Of a DNA stretch of 64,000 nucleotides, positions 24,029-31,004 are shown one piece after another. The notes beneath the pieces are model-generated. The model was not told the DNA's origin. It was given only the letters and a program-made list of their open reading frames with translations, and made no database searches. Within the stretch, counting starts at the first letter, position 1. Every line of letters starts with the position of its first letter. Source of the DNA: JAGWRA01 sp035534615 (GTDB taxonomy: Bacteria; Acidobacteriota; Vicinamibacteria; Vicinamibacterales; CAVVIG01); assembly GCA_035534615.1 (NCBI GenBank), contig DATLRO010000089.1, forward strand, positions 1-64,000, read 5' to 3'. The translations under genes and the position numbers were made by a program.

Positions 24029-24547
24029 ATGTACCGAACGAAGAACGACCTGCCGGAAAAGATGCGGGCGACCGTGGCCCATCTGCTGAACGGCCGGCTC
24101 GCCGACCTCATCGATCTCCAGCTGCAGTCGAAGCAGGCGCATTGGAACGTCAAGGGGGCGTCGTTCATCGCGCTGCACGAACTGTTCGACCAGGTGGCGT
24201 CGGGCGTGCAGGAATACGTCGACCTCGTGGCCGAGCGCATCGTGCAGCTCGGCGGCGTGGCCGAAGGCACGCTCCAGGCGGTCGCCGGCGCGTCCCAGCT
24301 GAACGCGTACGGCCTGACCGCCGGCGACTGGTCGCATCACGTGGAGCGTCTGTCGTCGGCCATCGCGGTCGCGGGCGAAGGGGTGCGCGAGTCGGTCGAC
24401 AAGGTCGACGATCTCGGCGACGCCGACACCGCCGACATCCTCACGGAGATTTCGCGCGGACTCGACAAGTGGCTCTGGTTCGTCGAAGCCCACCTGCAGC
24501 ACGAGGGGAGCCGCGCCGTTCCCCGCAAGGGCGGCCGGAAGGGCTGA
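24029..24547 (+). CDS. dps: Dps family DNA-protecting ferritin-like protein
   Basis: A 172-residue miniferritin that forms dodecamers, oxidises ferrous iron with peroxide and stores it, protecting DNA in stationary phase. The inter-subunit ferroxidase centre is visible: LQSKQAHWNVKG (first His), ALHELFDQVASGVQEYVDLVAER (second His, Asp and Glu). The four-helix fold continues to TEISRGLDKWLWFVEAHLQ. The C-terminal tail is basic (RKGGRKG), as in members that bind DNA directly. ATG at 24029, with GGAGG eight bases upstream. Confidence 0.93.
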   Translation: MYRTKNDLPEKMRATVAHLLNGRLADLIDLQLQSKQAHWNVKGASFIALHELFDQVASGVQEYVDLVAERIVQLGGVAEGTLQAVAGASQLNAYGLTAGDWSHHVERLSSAIAVAGEGVRESVDKVDDLGDADTADILTEISRGLDKWLWFVEAHLQHEGSRAVPRKGGRKG

Positions 24548-24599
24548 CCGGGACGCCGTCCCGCCAGGCGCGGCCGCCTGGCACGCGCGCTGACCGCCG

Positions 24600-25358
24600 A
24601 TGCTCCTGCCTGGCTCCACGCCGTTCCTGATCGTCGGCCTGGCGCTCTGTCTGGTGCTGCTTCGGATCGGGCGCGCGCGGCGCTGGGGATGGCGGCTGCT
24701 GGTGCTCCTGGTCGCGGGCTACTGGGCGATCGGCTCCATGGCCGGCGCCCGGATCCTGGCCCGCGGGCTGACGATCGGGTACGCGCCGCTTCGTTCGGCA
24801 GCCAGGGCCGACGGCGCGACCGCCGTGGTCATCCTCGGCGGCGGCAACGACCTCATCACCGGACGCCGCGCCGCCGTCGACCTGCTGAGCCCGTCCTCCG
24901 TGGATCGCGTGCTCGAAGGCGCCCGGATCTATGCGCTGCTCGACCATCCGTGGGTGATGGCGTCCGGCGGCGTGACGGATCACATACCGGGGGCGGAGTC
25001 GGAAGCGGCGAGCATGCGCACCCTGCTCATGACGCTCGGCGTGCCGGCCGATCGCATCCTCCTCGATCCCCGGTCGCTGACGACGCGCCAGCAGGCCGAA
25101 CGGATTCCGCCCCGTCTGCGCGCCCACGGCATTTCCCGCTTCGTCCTCGTGACGTCGCCGATTCACATGCGCCGGGCGCTCGGGGCGTTCCGGGCGGTCG
25201 GGTGGCACCCGGTGCCGGCCATTTCAGCCGGACTGTTCACCGGCTGGCGCGGATCATGGGTCCTGCCGACGCGCAGCGGCCTGCGCCTGAGTCAGGAGGC
25301 GATCCACGAATACGGCGGCTGGCTGTACTACTGGCTTCGCGGCTGGCTGTCGCCCTGA
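24600..25358 (+). CDS. YdcF family protein (DUF218), ElyC/SanA-like
   Basis: A 252-residue protein with two N-terminal hydrophobic helices (PFLIVGLALCLVLLRIG and LLVLLVAGYWAIGS), then the DUF218 domain. The domain shows TAVVILGGGNDLI, ESEAASMRTLLMTLGVPADRI, and FVLVTSPIHMRRALGAFRAVG. Relatives act in envelope biogenesis, including elyC in peptidoglycan precursor metabolism, and sanA in barrier function. The catalytic role is not established. ATG at 24600, 52 nt after dps; no strong ribosome site. Confidence 0.8.
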   Translation: MLLPGSTPFLIVGLALCLVLLRIGRARRWGWRLLVLLVAGYWAIGSMAGARILARGLTIGYAPLRSAARADGATAVVILGGGNDLITGRRAAVDLLSPSSVDRVLEGARIYALLDHPWVMASGGVTDHIPGAESEAASMRTLLMTLGVPADRILLDPRSLTTRQQAERIPPRLRAHGISRFVLVTSPIHMRRALGAFRAVGWHPVPAISAGLFTGWRGSWVLPTRSGLRLSQEAIHEYGGWLYYWLRGWLSP

Positions 25359-25398
25359 CGAAGGGAGGCGCGGCGCCTCGGCGCGGCACCCGGGCCGG

Positions 25399-26055
25399 TC
25401 AGTTGGGGAGGCGGCCGGCGCCCGTGGGCGGCCGCCATTCGTCGGCGAGCACCGCCCAGAGGATCTGATCGAGATACTCGCCACGGCGGAGGAAGGAGCG
25501 GCGGAGCACGCCTTCCTGCACGGCGCCGAGCTTCCGCAACGCACCGTTGCCGCGCCCGTTGTGGGCGGCGGCGCGCGCCTCGACCCGATGCACGCCGAGC
25601 ACGTCGAAGGCGAACTCCAGCACGAGCTCGGCCGCTTCGAGGAACAGGCCCGAGCCCCAGAACGCCGAGGCCAGCGCGAACCCCCATTCCGCCGTGCGGA
25701 AGTCCGGCTCGAGCGCCCGCACCTGGAACAGGCCGGCCGGCGCCGCGAGGCCGTGCGGCACCACCGCGAAGCAGAGGTAACGGCCCGCTTCGCGCTCGCG
25801 TTCCGCCCAGTCGATGAAGCGCTTGAACCCCTGGACGGTCGTCGGCGGCGGTGAGATGAAGCGGGTCACCTCGTCGGTCGTCAGCATCGCGAGGAGCGCC
25901 GGCGCATCGGTCGGGCGCAGCTCGCGCAGCGCCACCCGGCGGCCGGTGAGGACGGGCAAGCCCTCACGCCAGGACGGGACGGAGGCCGGCGCGCGCATCG
26001 ACGCGGGCGGCGCGAGCTGCAGCGCAAGGTTGGACCGGCTGAATGCCTTGGTCAT
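25399..26055 (-). CDS. GNAT family N-acetyltransferase, RimJ/RimL type
   Basis: A 218-residue acetyl-CoA dependent N-acetyltransferase. The fold is seen from PVLTGRRVALRELRPTDAPALLAML, through GFKRFIDWAEREREAGRYLCFAVV, to the acetyl-CoA pyrophosphate region around WGFALASAFWGSGLFLEAAELVLEFAF, then VHRVEARAAAHNGRGNGALRKLGAVQEGVLR. This is the arrangement of enzymes that acetylate ribosomal protein N-termini or small molecules. I take the ATG at 26055; the open frame further upstream is antisense to the NIVWG repeats and is not coding. It follows the subtilase gene by 16 nt on the same strand. Confidence 0.85.
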   Translation of the reverse strand: MTKAFSRSNLALQLAPPASMRAPASVPSWREGLPVLTGRRVALRELRPTDAPALLAMLTTDEVTRFISPPPTTVQGFKRFIDWAEREREAGRYLCFAVVPHGLAAPAGLFQVRALEPDFRTAEWGFALASAFWGSGLFLEAAELVLEFAFDVLGVHRVEARAAAHNGRGNGALRKLGAVQEGVLRRSFLRRGEYLDQILWAVLADEWRPPTGAGRLPN

Positions 26056-26071
26056 ATTCTCGCTGGCGATC

Positions 26072-27886
26072 TCAGTACACGCCGAGGAGACCGCCCCGGA
26101 CGATGTCGTTTCCCCAGACGATGTTGTTGCCCCAGACGATGTTATTCCCCCAGACGATGTTGCTGCCCCAGACGATGTTATTGCCCCAGACGATGTTGTT
26201 CCCCCAGACGATATTGCCGCCCCAGACAATGTTGCCGCCCCAGACGATATTGCTCGCCCAGGCGGCCTGGTTGGCGTACAGGACGTTGCCCCAGACGATA
26301 TTGCTGCCCCAGACAATGTTCTGGGCCCAGGCGAATGTGTCGCCGCCGATCGTCGTCGACGGCGTCACGGCCGAGGTGAGCCAGTACGAACCGATCGGTT
26401 GCGTCGTATCGATGGCGCCGGCCATCTCGATGGCGCCGGCGGCGTTGACCTCGCCCGTCCCCTGCGTCAGCTCATCGTACGGGGCGCCGGAGTCGTCCGA
26501 GACCGGCAGCGCGGTGAATTCGAGGATCGCCTTGACGGCATGCGGCGTCAGCGGCGGCGCCGAGTTCGGGGCGAGCGCCGACCCGAACCCGTACTGCGTC
26601 CAGACCGCGCCGGAGCTGTCCCGGTTGGCATCGAGAATCAGCGCGGCAATGCCGGTCGCCACCCCGGTGGCCATGCTCGTCCCGCTCAGCTGGAGCAGGC
26701 GGCCGCCGACGTGGTCCTGCGGCAGCTGGTCGTAGAGCGTCGAGCCGAGCGCGGCATCCGATACCAGATCCTGCCCGGGCGCCACGACGTCCGGCTTGGC
26801 GAAGCCGTCGTACCACGTCGGGCCGCGCGAGCTGTACGGCGCCACGCGATCGTCCCGGCGCGTGACGGTGTTCTGCGTGATCACCGCGCCGACCGTGATC
26901 GCGTCAGGCGCGTTGCCGGGCGACGTGATGCCGGTGTAGCCGGTCTGGCCCGTGGCCGGATTGGTGCCGAAGTTGCCGGCGCAGGTCACCACCACCAGGC
27001 CGGCCCGCACGGCCCGTTCGACGGCGCGCACGAGCGGGTCGCTCGCGGCCGGCTGGAGAATCGGGTGTCCGAGCGACAGGTTGACGACCTGAACCCCGAG
27101 CTGGGCGTGATAGTGCGTGACGAACTGGAGCGCCCGGATGACGTTGCTCGTCAGGCCCGTGCCCGTCGCGTCGAGCACCTTGAGGACCACGAAATCGACA
27201 CCCGGTGCGACGCCCTGGTACTGATAGCCGGATAGCACCCCGCTGCTGCCGATGAGGCCGGCGACGTGCGTGCCGTGGCCGAAATCGTCGTACGGGCGCG
27301 TCAGGATCCCGCCGCGGGTGAAGTCGTAGAAGGCGCGGATCCGGCCGGCGAAATCGGGCGACGGCTGCAGGCCGGAGTCGATCAGGGCGACGCCGATGCC
27401 GGCGCCGGTCGGGACCGAGGCGTTCGGGATGGCGCCGTACGGCGTGACCGGAACGATCGGCAGGCCGAGCGTCGCGCGCAGGGTGTCGACGGCCGCACCC
27501 GGGCCGGCCGCCCCGCCGCCGAAGCCGGACGACGAGTCCATGTCCGAGGCGGTGACCGTGGCATTCGAGGAGACATCGGTCACCAGCGGGTCGTCCGCCA
27601 GCGGCCCCAGCAGGCGGTCCGGCACGTCGGCGACGATCAGGTTCAGCGACCGATCGTCCTGCACGATCGACGCCCCCTGCGCGACCAGGGCGGCGTCCAT
27701 CGCCGCCTCGTCTCCCGGTCTGACGTGAACGATGACCTGCACCGGGCCGGACGAGGGCCGGGCCTGCGTGACCGTGCGACGAAGCGCCCGATCCAGTTTG
27801 TCGTACGGATTGGGAACGGTCTGGCCCCATGCGGAGCCGGTCACGCTCACCAGAATGGCCGCGAGCAGCAGGCGGGTCGATTTCAT
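26072..27886 (-). CDS. Secreted S8 (subtilisin-like) serine protease with C-terminal NIVWG repeats
   Basis: A 604-residue exported subtilase. A signal peptide (MKSTRLLLAAILVSVTGSAWG) and a propeptide-like region precede the catalytic domain. The triad is Asp170 (ALIDSGLQ), His207 (GHGTHVAGLIG) and Ser404 (SGTSMATGVATG), with the oxyanion region VVTCAGNFG. Residues after about 515 form a tail with ten NIVWG pentapeptides plus one NDIVRG variant, ending GGLLGVY. ATG at 27886 is taken as start; a TTG three codons earlier is the alternative. Proteases with such tails are common in acidobacteria; the tail is presumably an extracellular stalk or adhesion module. Confidence 0.93.
   Translation of the reverse strand: MKSTRLLLAAILVSVTGSAWGQTVPNPYDKLDRALRRTVTQARPSSGPVQVIVHVRPGDEAAMDAALVAQGASIVQDDRSLNLIVADVPDRLLGPLADDPLVTDVSSNATVTASDMDSSSGFGGGAAGPGAAVDTLRATLGLPIVPVTPYGAIPNASVPTGAGIGVALIDSGLQPSPDFAGRIRAFYDFTRGGILTRPYDDFGHGTHVAGLIGSSGVLSGYQYQGVAPGVDFVVLKVLDATGTGLTSNVIRALQFVTHYHAQLGVQVVNLSLGHPILQPAASDPLVRAVERAVRAGLVVVTCAGNFGTNPATGQTGYTGITSPGNAPDAITVGAVITQNTVTRRDDRVAPYSSRGPTWYDGFAKPDVVAPGQDLVSDAALGSTLYDQLPQDHVGGRLLQLSGTSMATGVATGIAALILDANRDSSGAVWTQYGFGSALAPNSAPPLTPHAVKAILEFTALPVSDDSGAPYDELTQGTGEVNAAGAIEMAGAIDTTQPIGSYWLTSAVTPSTTIGGDTFAWAQNIVWGSNIVWGNVLYANQAAWASNIVWGGNIVWGGNIVWGNNIVWGNNIVWGSNIVWGNNIVWGNNIVWGNDIVRGGLLGVY
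26101..26328 (-). repeat. 18-bp tandem repeats encoding xNIVWG
   Basis: Within the subtilase gene, eleven units of about 18 bp (CCCAGACGATGTTGTTGC and close variants on the plus strand) encode NNIVWG, SNIVWG or GNIVWG. A break of about 33 nt (NVLYANQAAWA) separates the two N-terminal units from the rest. The units differ mainly at synonymous and one or two amino acid positions, suggesting selection for the peptide rather than recent slippage alone. Confidence 0.9.
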
Positions 27887-28226
27887 CGAGCTCAAGACGG
27901 GATCAAGACGGCCGCGATGTCACGCTGCGCGTGGAACCGGTTCGCCCGGAGCAGGTCTGCCAGCGGTGCACAACAGGTGCCGATCCCCCGCGGGTGGCCA
28001 ACTATAGCACACCTGTGCGCTTGTGACACATGAAGTGCCGTGCAATTTGAAGAATTGGCAACCTGCTGATTTTGCGGGACAAGTCCGGTTCTTCCCAGCC
28101 GGCAGCCTGCCGATTAGTGGATCGGCGGGGGCTGGAGGATGAGGTGTCCCTCGGCCCGCGTTCGACCGGACGGCCCGCGCGGGTTGGCCGGGACTGTCAA
28201 CGGCTCAGTAGGTGGAGGAGGTGCGC
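27887..28226. other. Divergent intergenic region with a minus-strand promoter candidate
   Basis: The region separates the subtilase from the small Cas2/SinR-like gene. On the minus strand TATAGT (28006-28001), in the extended form TGCTATAGT, is a good -10 candidate for the subtilase about 115 nt upstream of its ATG; a weak -35 (TGTCAC) lies 16 nt further up. A GGAGGAGG ribosome site at 28214-28221 serves the plus-strand gene. No other gene was seen here. Confidence 0.45.
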
Positions 28227-28478
28227 ATGCCGCTGTTCTTGGTGAATCACGAGCTGCGGCGCTCGCGGGAGTGCTATCTGGACCTGTGGGAGACGCTGGC
28301 CCGGCAGTCGGCGCTGCACGTCATGGAGTCGAGCTGGATGATGCGGGCGAACGGCTCGCCGATCACGCTGCTGGAGACGCTGCGCCCGCTGGTCGGCAGC
28401 GAAGACCGGCTGCTCGTCGTCCAGGTCTCGGACGCGCTGGCCTGGGCGAATCCGATGGTCGATCCCGCGGCGATCTGA
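28227..28478 (+). CDS. Small Cas2/SinR-like protein
   Basis: An 83-residue protein from the ATG at 28227, with GGAGGAGG ideally placed upstream. The pattern resembles the ferredoxin-like SinR/Cas2-superfamily proteins found outside CRISPR loci: PLFLVNHELRRSRECYLDLW (beta1-alpha1), ALHVMESSWMMRANGS (beta2-beta3), LLETLRPLVGSEDRLLVVQV (alpha2-beta4), WANPM. The RNase or toxin activity claimed for some relatives is not predictable here. There is no cas1, repeat array or toxin partner nearby. Function unknown. Confidence 0.6.
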   Translation: MPLFLVNHELRRSRECYLDLWETLARQSALHVMESSWMMRANGSPITLLETLRPLVGSEDRLLVVQVSDALAWANPMVDPAAI

Positions 28479-28585
28479 AAGGGCGGCCGCGGCCTGCGAG
28501 CCGCCCGCCGACCGATTTTCCTGCCAGTTTCCCGCGTGCGTCCTCTGCACGCGGGCGGCCGCTCCCGTCCGAAATCCGCCCCGGG

Positions 28586-28612
28586 TTGACTGCACTGTCG
28601 AGCCTGGACAAT
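28586..28612 (+). promoter_or_regulatory. Candidate promoter for the small ferredoxin gene
   Basis: TTGACT at 28586-28591 is a near-consensus -35 box; GACAAT at 28607-28612 is a plausible -10 box, with a short 15-nt spacer. It lies about 50 nt before the ATG at 28663. Confidence 0.4.
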
Positions 28613-28662
28613 AGTGGCGCGGAGCACCGCCGCTCCCTGTCCGGCAGTCCGAGGAACCCGCG

Positions 28663-28875
28663 ATGCAGGAATTCCAGAACGACGCGATCATCGTCCGTTA
28701 CGATCCCCGCGTGTGCACCCACTCCGGCCATTGCGTGCGCGGCCTGGCGTCGGTGTTCGATGTCAGCCGGCAACCGTGGATCGACGTGAACGGGGCGGCG
28801 GCGGAGGCGATCGCGCGGCAGGTGGCGCAGTGCCCGTCCGGGGCGCTCACGGCCGAACGACGGGCGAAAGGATAG
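28663..28875 (+). CDS. Mono-cluster (4Fe-4S) ferredoxin-like protein
   Basis: A 70-residue protein of the divergent Fer4_19 type. YDPRVCTHSGHCVRGLASVF provides the first cysteines and QCPSGALT the last, replacing the usual CxxCxxC spacing by CxHxxxC. Such proteins bind one iron-sulfur cluster and serve as small electron carriers, sometimes fused to GNAT or CDGSH proteins. ATG at 28663. A partner cannot be read from context; the P450 at 22562 is one distant candidate. The pilin-like gene begins 70 nt later. Confidence 0.85.
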   Translation: MQEFQNDAIIVRYDPRVCTHSGHCVRGLASVFDVSRQPWIDVNGAAAEAIARQVAQCPSGALTAERRAKG

Positions 28876-28944
28876 CCGGGGGCTGGAGGCCGGGGGCGCC
28901 GATCCACAGGACGATCGGCGGGCTCCACCGCCGTTCAGAAGACG

Positions 28945-29496
28945 ATGAAGAGAGCAGACAGACACGCGCCTCGGTCCCGCGCCGCAGGGTTTGCGCTGAT
29001 CGACCTGCTGTTCGTCTGTTTCATGATCGGCATCCTGTCGGCGATCGCGCTGCCGCCGCTGATGACCGCCAAGGAGGCCGCCAGCGCCGCGTCGGCGATC
29101 GGATCGATGCGGGCGATCGGCAGCGGCCAGCTGACTTACGCGTTGAGCTGCGGCGACGGATTCTACGCGCCGAATCTGGTGACGCTCGGCACGGCGCCGC
29201 CGCGCAGCCGCGAAGCCTTCGTCAGCGCCGACCTCGGCTCGGCGAACATCGTCATCAAGAGCAACTACCGGATCCAGATGTCGGGCGCCCCGTTCGCCCC
29301 GGCGCCGGTGACGTGCAACGGCCTGGGAGGCGGCATGGCCGCCGAGGGCTTCAAGGCCGGCGCCGATCCCCTGGCACCCGAGGTGAAGCGCTTCTTCGGC
29401 ACGAATTCCGGCGGTCTGGTCTACGAGAACACCTCCAGCCTGTACGCCACGATGCCCGAGGTCGGCGCGCCGCCGGCCGGCACGCTCATTCACTAG
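28945..29496 (+). CDS. Type IV prepilin-like protein
   Basis: A 183-residue protein with a prepilin leader: a basic N-terminus, then G/FALIDLLFVCFMIGILSAIALPPL, in which cleavage by PilD would follow the Gly at residue 15 and leave Phe+1. Position +5 is Asp instead of the nearly universal Glu. A globular domain of about 130 residues follows with a few cysteines (LSCGDG, VTCNG) and glycine-rich loops. It is similar in outline to the pseudopilin-like proteins acidobacteria encode singly. No other pilus gene is adjacent. ATG at 28945. Confidence 0.75.
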   Translation: MKRADRHAPRSRAAGFALIDLLFVCFMIGILSAIALPPLMTAKEAASAASAIGSMRAIGSGQLTYALSCGDGFYAPNLVTLGTAPPRSREAFVSADLGSANIVIKSNYRIQMSGAPFAPAPVTCNGLGGGMAAEGFKAGADPLAPEVKRFFGTNSGGLVYENTSSLYATMPEVGAPPAGTLIH

Positions 29497-29523
29497 CGCA
29501 AATAATGATGTCCGGGGGCCGGA

Positions 29524-30447
29524 CTACCGCCGTGACGCGCGGGTGGCCTGCACGTAGCGCGACGGAAGCCGGTGGTCGAGGCGGGTCTCGATGAATGCCG
29601 ACGCGTCCACGAGGGCCGGGAGCGAGACGCCGGTCTGGAGGCCGAGGCCGTCCAGCATGTAGATGAGGTCCTCGGTGGCCAGGTTGCCGGTCGCGCCGGG
29701 CGCGTACGGACAGCCGCCGAGGCCGCCGGCGGAGGCGTCGAACGTCGCGATCCCCATCATGAGTCCCGCCAGCACGTTCGCGAGCGCGGTGCCGCGCGTG
29801 TCGTGGAAGTGCAGCGCAATCCGCTCCGGCGGGACGCGGGCGAGCACCTGATCGAGGACCTCGGGCACCTGGCCCGGATGGGCGATGCCGATCGTATCGC
29901 CGAGCGAGACCTCGTAGACCCCCAGATCCAGCAGCCGCGCCGACAGTTCGGCCACGCGCGCCGGCGGCACCGGCCCTTCGAACGGACAGCCGAAGCAGGT
30001 CGACAGGTAGCCGCGCACCGGCAGGCCGGCCGCCCGGGCCGCGTCGCACACCGCGGCGTAGGTGGCCAGCGATTCGTCGATGGTCTGGTTGATGTTCCGA
30101 CGGCTGAAGGTCTCGGAGGCGGCCGCGAAGACCGCGATCTCGTCGACGCCCGCCTGGCGCGCGCGCTCGAGCCCGGGCAGGTTCGGCACGAGCGCCGTGT
30201 AGCGGACGCCCGGCGCACGCCGGATCGCCGAGAAGACGTCGACCGCGTCGGCCATCTGCGGCACCCAGCGCGGGCTGACGAACGCCGAGACCTCGATCAC
30301 CGGCAGACCGGTGGCACTGAGCCGGTCGACGAAGGCGATCTTGTCGGCGGTGGCGATCGGCGCCGATTCGTTCTGGAGCCCGTCGCGCGGACCGACCTCG
30401 ACGACCGTGACGCGCGGAGGCAGGGAGCCGAAGATGGAATGCGGCAT
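29524..30447 (-). CDS. Hydroxymethylglutaryl-CoA lyase
   Basis: A 307-residue TIM-barrel lyase that splits HMG-CoA into acetoacetate and acetyl-CoA, the last step of leucine degradation. VTVVEVGPRDGLQNE (metal and substrate Asp/Arg), EVSAFVSPRWVPQMAD, CFGCPFEG, the metal-binding HFHDTRG and the catalytic GLGGCPYAPGATGN motif are all present. ATG at 30447; the frame extends upstream but that part is antisense to the biotin carrier gene. It is the last gene of the five-gene minus-strand set that starts at 34977. Confidence 0.93.
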   Translation of the reverse strand: MPHSIFGSLPPRVTVVEVGPRDGLQNESAPIATADKIAFVDRLSATGLPVIEVSAFVSPRWVPQMADAVDVFSAIRRAPGVRYTALVPNLPGLERARQAGVDEIAVFAAASETFSRRNINQTIDESLATYAAVCDAARAAGLPVRGYLSTCFGCPFEGPVPPARVAELSARLLDLGVYEVSLGDTIGIAHPGQVPEVLDQVLARVPPERIALHFHDTRGTALANVLAGLMMGIATFDASAGGLGGCPYAPGATGNLATEDLIYMLDGLGLQTGVSLPALVDASAFIETRLDHRLPSRYVQATRASRR

Positions 30448-30482
30448 GGTGGTGGCTCGTGGCGCCTTACGTCCGCCCCGTG

Positions 30483-30507
30483 ACAATCGGAGACATAACC
30501 CGTCCCC
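30483..30507. repeat. 25-nt dispersed repeat, copy A
   Basis: A 25-nt element (core GAGACATAACCCGTCCCC) in the short gap between the HMG-CoA lyase and biotin-carrier genes. It matches a second copy at 57386-57410 in 24 of 25 positions and in the same orientation. Both lie in non-coding DNA just outside genes. Confidence 0.8.
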
Positions 30508-30509
30508 GC

Positions 30510-31001
30510 TTACTTGAACTCGAGGAGCGGCGCTCCGGGCTGGACCAGATCGCCTTCGCGGCACCGGATCGTGTCGATCGTGCCGTCCCCGGGCGCGCGG
30601 ACAGGGAGCTCCATCTTCATCGCCTCGAGGACGATGAGCGTCTCGCCCCGGGTCACGACCTGGCCGGGGGCCACCAGGATCTTCACGACGGTCGCCGGCA
30701 TCGGGGCCGACAGCGCCTCGTGGGCGCCAACCGCGCTGCGCCGGCGGCTCCCGCCGGCCGCGACGTCGAGCGTGAACACCTGGCCATCGACGAACACCCA
30801 GCAGGCCTCGCGCGAGCCGGCGACGAACACCGGCCAGCTGCGATCGCCCTGCGTGACGCGATACGCGCCCGGCTGCAGCCGCTCGACCTGCAGCGGCTCG
30901 GCCTCGCCCTCGATCCGCACCGCGACGTCGCCGCCTTCGTCCATCACCTCGATGGTGTAGTTCTCGTCGCCCGCCCGGATGGTCAGCTTCTGGTTCGCCA
31001 C
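30510..31001 (-). CDS. Biotin carboxyl carrier protein of an acyl-CoA carboxylase
   Basis: A 163-residue protein whose C-terminal 75 residues form a biotinyl domain. LIVLEAMKMELPV holds the biotinylated Lys129, with SAPMPATVVKILVAPGQVV before it. The N-terminal half (ENYTIEVMDEGG) corresponds to the BT-type linker found between the biotin carboxylase and carrier in fused methylcrotonyl- or propionyl-CoA carboxylases. Here it is a separate polypeptide, three bases after the biotin carboxylase stop. It ferries carboxybiotin to the carboxyltransferase encoded at 33370. Confidence 0.92.
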   Translation of the reverse strand: MANQKLTIRAGDENYTIEVMDEGGDVAVRIEGEAEPLQVERLQPGAYRVTQGDRSWPVFVAGSREACWVFVDGQVFTLDVAAGGSRRRSAVGAHEALSAPMPATVVKILVAPGQVVTRGETLIVLEAMKMELPVRAPGDGTIDTIRCREGDLVQPGAPLLEFK

Positions 31002-31004
31002 GCG

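Noticed and set aside
25399..26316. Long N-terminal extension of the GNAT gene
   Set aside because: The extra 87 residues (Ser/Gly/Thr repeats) are a frame-shifted reading of the subtilase repeats; the ATG at 26055 gives a normal GNAT.
26043..26735. Plus-strand frame with PQTM repeats
   Set aside because: It is the reverse reading of the NIVWG repeats in the subtilase.
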